DNA of 64,000 bases from Fibrisoma limi BUZ 3 (GTDB lineage: Bacteria; Bacteroidota; Bacteroidia; Cytophagales; Spirosomataceae). The notes beneath the pieces were generated by a model. It was not told the DNA's origin and searched no databases. It saw nothing but the letters and a program-made list of their open reading frames with translations. The position numbers and the translations under genes are program-made. Shown here one piece after another: positions 60,651 through 64,000 of the stretch (positions are counted from its first letter, which is position 1; every line of letters starts with the position of its first letter). The stretch lies in the NCBI RefSeq assembly GCF_000296815.2, contig NZ_CAIT01000009.1, forward strand, positions 1,054,001-1,118,000. The letters run 5' to 3'.

Positions 60651-61215
60651 GCATTGGCACGTTAAGTCGGTTAATCGCCCGTTCCCGGCAATCCCGCAGC
60701 AGCGATTCCGGACTACCCAGTTTCACCAGAAGCAGTGAGCCTTCTATTTCAGCCGCCAGTTGCTGAGCCAGTTTCAAAGCCTGTGCGGTTGGATACGCAG
60801 TCTCATAGATATGCGCAACGGCATTGGTCCAATTTGTAAAGAAAACCAGCATCGGCTCCTTAAACTCGTCGGTTATCATGGCCGTTTCGAGTACGGTATT
60901 CCCCATGATGCAGCCGCCTTCGGATACTAGTACGGCCGCGTACAGGCGGTCCAGAAAAAGCCCCAGTCGTTCGTCGGGGGGTAACTCGTGCTGATAAGCA
61001 ACGGAGAAAATACGTTGCTCGCTGGTACGGTTTACCCACCAGAGCACTTCCTTCATCAGCGTTTCTTTGCTGTCGAAGTAGTAATAAAAGCTTCCTTTCA
61101 GTAAGCCACACGCCCGCGCCAGGTCATCCATCGTCGTGCGGTGGTATCCCTGCCGTTTGAATACCCCCAGCGCTTTCTGGAGTATTTCGTCCCGGGTGAC
61201 TTTCTGAATGGGCAT
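60628..61215 (-). CDS. TetR/AcrR-family transcriptional regulator
   Basis: A 195-residue regulator with an N-terminal TetR HTH (DEILQKALGVFKRQGYHRTTMDDLARACGLLKGSFYYYFDSKETLMKEVL, summarised as residues 8-56) and an all-helical ligand-binding domain typical of the TetR_C subgroup found next to hydrolases. It most likely represses its own operon (dehalogenase, fabF). A perfect 14-bp palindrome of TetR type lies 31 bp before its start. Confidence 0.92.
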   Translation of the reverse strand: MPIQKVTRDEILQKALGVFKRQGYHRTTMDDLARACGLLKGSFYYYFDSKETLMKEVLWWVNRTSEQRIFSVAYQHELPPDERLGLFLDRLYAAVLVSEGGCIMGNTVLETAMITDEFKEPMLVFFTNWTNAVAHIYETAYPTAQALKLAQQLAAEIEGSLLLVKLGSPESLLRDCRERAINRLNVPMHDCTSNP

Positions 61216-61246
61216 AATCAGCGTTTCGTTCCGACGGCAATTTTAC

Positions 61247-61260
61247 CAAACGAACGTTTG
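61247..61260. promoter_or_regulatory. Candidate TetR-family operator
   Basis: CAAACG-AA-CGTTTG is a perfect 14-bp palindrome of a size and make-up common for TetR-family proteins. It lies between the divergent TetR-family gene and hemE, nearer the former. Confidence 0.6.
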
Positions 61261-61392
61261 ATATAAAAGCCTGAACACCGATTTTCCTGATTTTATCTTA
61301 GTTACATGAGTTCGTAAGCGTTCCGCATCTGGCTGAAATCAGTCAATCAATAAATCAGTTAACTCCCGCGGGGTCGCCCTTGCGATTCTGAC

Positions 61393-61400
61393 TACCTTTG
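61393..61400 (+). promoter_or_regulatory. -7 box directly before hemE
   Basis: TACCTTTG matches the Bacteroidota TAnnTTTG element exactly, ending 4 bp before the hemE ATG. A transcript started 6-8 nt downstream would have no leader or would begin at the ATG. A -33 TTTG is not clear. Confidence 0.5.
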
Positions 61401-61404
61401 CACC

Positions 61405-62481
61405 ATGACTTTGCAAAATGATCTGCTGCTGCGCGTTGCGCGGGGTGAACTGACTGAACGGGTTCCGGTCTGGATGATGCGCCAGGCCGGGCGCGTACTG
61501 ACCGAATACAGAGCCGTTCGGGAACGTGCCGGAAGTTTCATTACGTTAGCCAAAACACCTGAACTGGCGGCCGAAGTGACCATCCAGCCCGTTGACGCTT
61601 TTGGGGTCGATGCGGCCATTATTTTCTCCGACATTCTGGTGGTGCCCGAAGCGATGGGGCTTCCCTACGAGATGATCGAAGCCCGGGGACCGGTTTTTCC
61701 GCAAACGGTACGTTCATCGGCCGATCTTAATAGACTGCGGGTAGCCGATCCGGAAACGGACCTTGGTTACGTACTGGATGCCATCAAACTGACCAAAAAA
61801 GAGCTGAATGGGCGCGTGCCGCTGATCGGTTTTGCCGGTGCTCCGTTCACGATCTTCTGCTACATGACCGAGGGCAAAGGCTCCAAAACGTTCTCGGTTG
61901 CCAAGAAATTACTGTATACCGATCCTCACTTTGCTCATACGCTGCTTCGGCAGATCACCGACAGCACCATTGCCTACCTCAAAGCGCAGGTTCGGGCGGG
62001 GGCTGATCTGGTGCAGATTTTTGATTCGTGGGCGGGCATTCTCTCGCCAGAGCAGTACCGCACATTTTCGCTGCCGTACATTCAGCAGATTTGCGACGCG
62101 CTGGGCAGCGAAGTCCACGACGGCATTGTCGATCATGCACCGGTGCCCGTCACTGTTTTTGCCAAAGGCGCATTTTTTGCCCGGCACGAGATTGGTCAAC
62201 TGAGTTGCTCGGTGGTTGGTCTGGACTGGAATATGGACCCGCACGAATCCCGGGCGTTAATACCGAACAAGGTCTTACAGGGTAACCTAGACCCCTGTGT
62301 GCTCTATGCTGACTTTGCCCAGATACGTACGGAAGTGAAACAGATGCTGAGCGCCTTCGGGCATCAGCATTACATCGCCAACCTCGGGCACGGTATCTAT
62401 CCGGACACCGACCGGGATAAGGCCCGGTGCTTTATTGATGCGGTGAAGGAACTGGGTGTTGCTCCAGGCGTCAGTGTGTGA
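61405..62481 (+). CDS. hemE: Uroporphyrinogen decarboxylase
   Basis: A 358-residue cytoplasmic enzyme of tetrapyrrole synthesis. It has the family signature [17 protein letters not shown], then [27 protein letters not shown] (catalytic Asp), [20 protein letters not shown], and a late [10 protein letters not shown] and [10 protein letters not shown]. It removes four acetate carboxylates from uroporphyrinogen III to give coproporphyrinogen III. Length agrees with the family. It has its own short promoter and a strong terminator, so it is probably monocistronic; other hem genes are not in this window. Confidence 0.96.
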   Translation: MTLQNDLLLRVARGELTERVPVWMMRQAGRVLTEYRAVRERAGSFITLAKTPELAAEVTIQPVDAFGVDAAIIFSDILVVPEAMGLPYEMIEARGPVFPQTVRSSADLNRLRVADPETDLGYVLDAIKLTKKELNGRVPLIGFAGAPFTIFCYMTEGKGSKTFSVAKKLLYTDPHFAHTLLRQITDSTIAYLKAQVRAGADLVQIFDSWAGILSPEQYRTFSLPYIQQICDALGSEVHDGIVDHAPVPVTVFAKGAFFARHEIGQLSCSVVGLDWNMDPHESRALIPNKVLQGNLDPCVLYADFAQIRTEVKQMLSAFGHQHYIANLGHGIYPDTDRDKARCFIDAVKELGVAPGVSV

Positions 62482-62512
62482 CGCTGCGAATTTACTAGAA
62501 TCGTACATGTAG

Positions 62513-62534
62513 AGGGGGCCTACTGCCCCCTTTT
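62513..62534 (+). terminator. Terminator after hemE
   Basis: AGGGGGC and GCCCCCT form a 7-bp GC stem with a 5-nt loop, followed by TTTTGC. It is 32 bp past the hemE stop. Confidence 0.85.
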
Positions 62535-62643
62535 GCATTGTATGTCATCTAAAAGGTTGATTAACTTCCTTAAAACAACTCATGCTATATCTCGTTATAT
62601 ACAAGAAAATTATATATTTATTACTAATTAAACCTGCCTTACT

Positions 62644-63783
62644 GTGAAAACTTTACTGATTGATCTTTTCCGGGCTTCAGTACCCCTGTTTTTCCTCTCC
62701 CTGGTGGCTTTAGCGTGTCCAAGCTGTCAATCAACGCCTACCGAGGAGCAGATGATCGTCATGGGCGACTTAACCGATACGCATTCTTACCTGGAGGGAA
62801 AGACACTCTATCTGGAAGACCTCGAAACAGCGCGTGCACTGGATTCCTCGGTAGTTAAACAAGGCAAGTTCAAATTCACCGTCAACTCTGGCAATGATTA
62901 TACACCCGTCAGAGTCCGAATTGGCCATGAAACCGGTAACCCCACATCACCTTATCAGGTACTTGGCTACACTAACCCTTTTCTTGAGCGAACCTACGAG
63001 AGTATTTTTTACCTTGAGCCGGGTACTACGTATCTGGAAAGAGATCCTGCAGTAGGTCCGCATGGTTTGGTTAAACTGGGGCTTCGGTTTGTAGACGTTA
63101 AGCCACAAACGGCTGTGGCATTCAAACACCTGCGTTTCAGCAGCAAGCCGGTGAAAGCGCAATCGCCCGAAGAACACAATCGCGCCCTTGTTCGTCGCTA
63201 TCCGTATTCAGTTTATTTACTAAACACACTAAATGAAAGCAAGTACAGCCTGACCTCGTCCGAAGTAACAGAACTCCTGTCGCTATTTGATGAGCGTTTG
63301 CATACTATCTCTGTCTATCAAGACCTGCAAGCCTATGCCACCTATAAAAAATCCGGATCGGATTTTCCGGCTGATGTTGTCCTGAAAAAAGCGGACAATT
63401 CGTTAACGTCCGCCATCATCCATCCGGCGAAGTACAACCTGGTCGTATTCTGGGCTAGCTGGTGCGGCCCTTGTCGCCGGGAGATCCCGCACATTAAGGC
63501 ACTCTACGAGGCAAATAAAGACAAACTTGCTATATCGAGTATTTCCATTGACAAGCGGGAAGATCACTGGCGCAGGGCTTTGCAGCAGGAAGCCATGCCT
63601 TGGGAACAATATCTGGTTAACCAGGGGACATCCTTTGCCAGACTGGATCGGAAATACAGGCTAAATGCGGTGCCGCTCTGGTTGCTGTTCGACTCAGGTA
63701 CCAAACTACTTGATTACGGGCTGGGTACAGAAGAAGGCAAGGATGCCATTGACAAACGGGTGGCGGCTGTGATCAGTAAGTAA
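62644..63783 (+). CDS. TlpA-like thioredoxin-fold lipoprotein
   Basis: A 379-residue exported protein. It starts with GTG at 62644 and a hydrophobic signal with a Cys at residue 25 (VALAC), probably a lipoprotein. The N-terminal half (about 35-120) resembles the DUF4369-type beta domain common in Bacteroidota TlpA proteins (MGDLTDTHSYLEGKTLYLEDLETARALDSSVV, in part). The C-terminal half (about 255-379) is a thioredoxin fold with the redox motif CGPC (Cys274, Cys277) in WASWCGPC and a cis-Pro region (NAVPLWLLF). It is a periplasmic disulfide reductase or a cytochrome c / envelope maturation factor by family. An AT-rich 110-bp gap precedes it. Confidence 0.9.
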   Translation: MKTLLIDLFRASVPLFFLSLVALACPSCQSTPTEEQMIVMGDLTDTHSYLEGKTLYLEDLETARALDSSVVKQGKFKFTVNSGNDYTPVRVRIGHETGNPTSPYQVLGYTNPFLERTYESIFYLEPGTTYLERDPAVGPHGLVKLGLRFVDVKPQTAVAFKHLRFSSKPVKAQSPEEHNRALVRRYPYSVYLLNTLNESKYSLTSSEVTELLSLFDERLHTISVYQDLQAYATYKKSGSDFPADVVLKKADNSLTSAIIHPAKYNLVVFWASWCGPCRREIPHIKALYEANKDKLAISSISIDKREDHWRRALQQEAMPWEQYLVNQGTSFARLDRKYRLNAVPLWLLFDSGTKLLDYGLGTEEGKDAIDKRVAAVISK

Positions 63784-64000
63784 TCAGCTATACTCTCTGG
63801 GCACGGCAACCTATTCTACCGCTTTCCTGCGCTCAACACGTACCAGTTTTCGGTCGGGTATATGACCGGTAATGACACCATCGCGCAACAACCGCGACAC
63901 GAGTGTTCTGCGACTTCACTACCACCCGAACTCGACTTGTCTTAGCCCTCTATCAGTTGGACCGGCGTTGGGCTTCGGCGTAGAGGGTACCGAAAGCCAG
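63784..64000. other. Right-edge stretch with unassigned fragments
   Basis: 217 bp. On the minus strand a 15-codon open end runs from the window edge to a TGA at 63953-63955 (LAFGTLYAEAQRRSN), which may be the C-terminus of a gene beyond the window. Further left, a minus-strand frame ending with TAG at about 63816 reads TRVSRLLRDGVITGHIPDRK... after a frameshift, perhaps a gene remnant. Too short to support a gene call. Confidence 0.35.

Noticed and set aside
1-64000. tRNA genes, rRNA, CRISPR arrays, insertion sequences, riboswitches
   Set aside because: Reading both strands I found no T-loop-like sequence in a cloverleaf context, no regularly spaced repeats, no transposase-like protein and no recognisable riboswitch core.

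Overview
The window reads as a chromosomal segment of a Bacteroidota member of the order Cytophagales. A Spirosoma-like genome (Spirosomaceae) is my best guess. The reasons are a SusC/SusD pair, proteins ending in type IX secretion (T9SS) sorting domains, a Wzi-family capsule protein, Bacteroidota-type promoters (TTTG, about 20 nt, TAnnTTTG), moderate-to-high GC, and weak Shine-Dalgarno signals. I saw no rRNA, tRNA, CRISPR array, transposase or integrase. The genes are densely packed, and most 3' ends carry strong, often perfectly palindromic hairpins.

Layout. (1) 1-4.6 kb: an FKY-repeat pentapeptide-like protein cut by the window edge, an AsmA/DUF748-type protein, a sterol-desaturase-family hydroxylase, a small secreted protein, and a GDSL-type lipoprotein that has lost its catalytic residues. 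(2) 4.6-20.2 kb: a large exopolysaccharide locus of Wzx/Wzy type. It has an acetyltransferase, a family-4-like glycosyltransferase, a half-length TolC-like protein, a GumC/Wzz co-polymerase with a degenerate kinase domain, a flippase, an O-antigen-ligase-like polymerase, two tandem GT2 enzymes sharing a gene-converted tract, three more glycosyltransferases, and an initiating sugar transferase fused to a degenerate receiver domain. That last gene is preceded by a stand-alone receiver whose phospho-acceptor Asp is Glu. (3) 20.4-30 kb: three tandem secreted beta-helix paralogues with T9SS tails, an ECF sigma factor with a membrane anti-sigma-like partner, an outer-membrane barrel and a Wzi-family protein. 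These probably act at the cell surface with the polysaccharide.

(4) 30-46.3 kb: a polysaccharide utilisation locus, all on the minus strand. An IclR-family regulator precedes susC, susD, a clan GH-A enzyme, a GH10 xylanase, a glucarate-dehydratase-like enolase-superfamily enzyme, a LamG-type protein, an SDR, a GH2 enzyme, an MFS transporter and an RraA-type aldolase. The set suggests a uronic-acid-bearing hemicellulose such as glucuronoxylan, with the acid handled through an aldarate dehydratase and aldolase route. The same 13-bp palindromic core abuts the -7 box of susC and lies directly upstream of the iclR-type gene, so it is a strong operator candidate.

(5) 46.7-64 kb: an aldo/keto reductase, a PQQ-type sugar dehydrogenase lipoprotein, carB lacking the C-terminal regulatory domain, an unknown lipoprotein, twin ferritin-like exported proteins, an MsbA-like ABC exporter with a GT4, a TetR/haloalkane-dehalogenase/FabF operon with a TetR-type operator, hemE, and a TlpA-like thioredoxin lipoprotein. 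The right edge holds only fragments that I cannot assign.

All calls come from reading the sequence. No database search or structure prediction was run.
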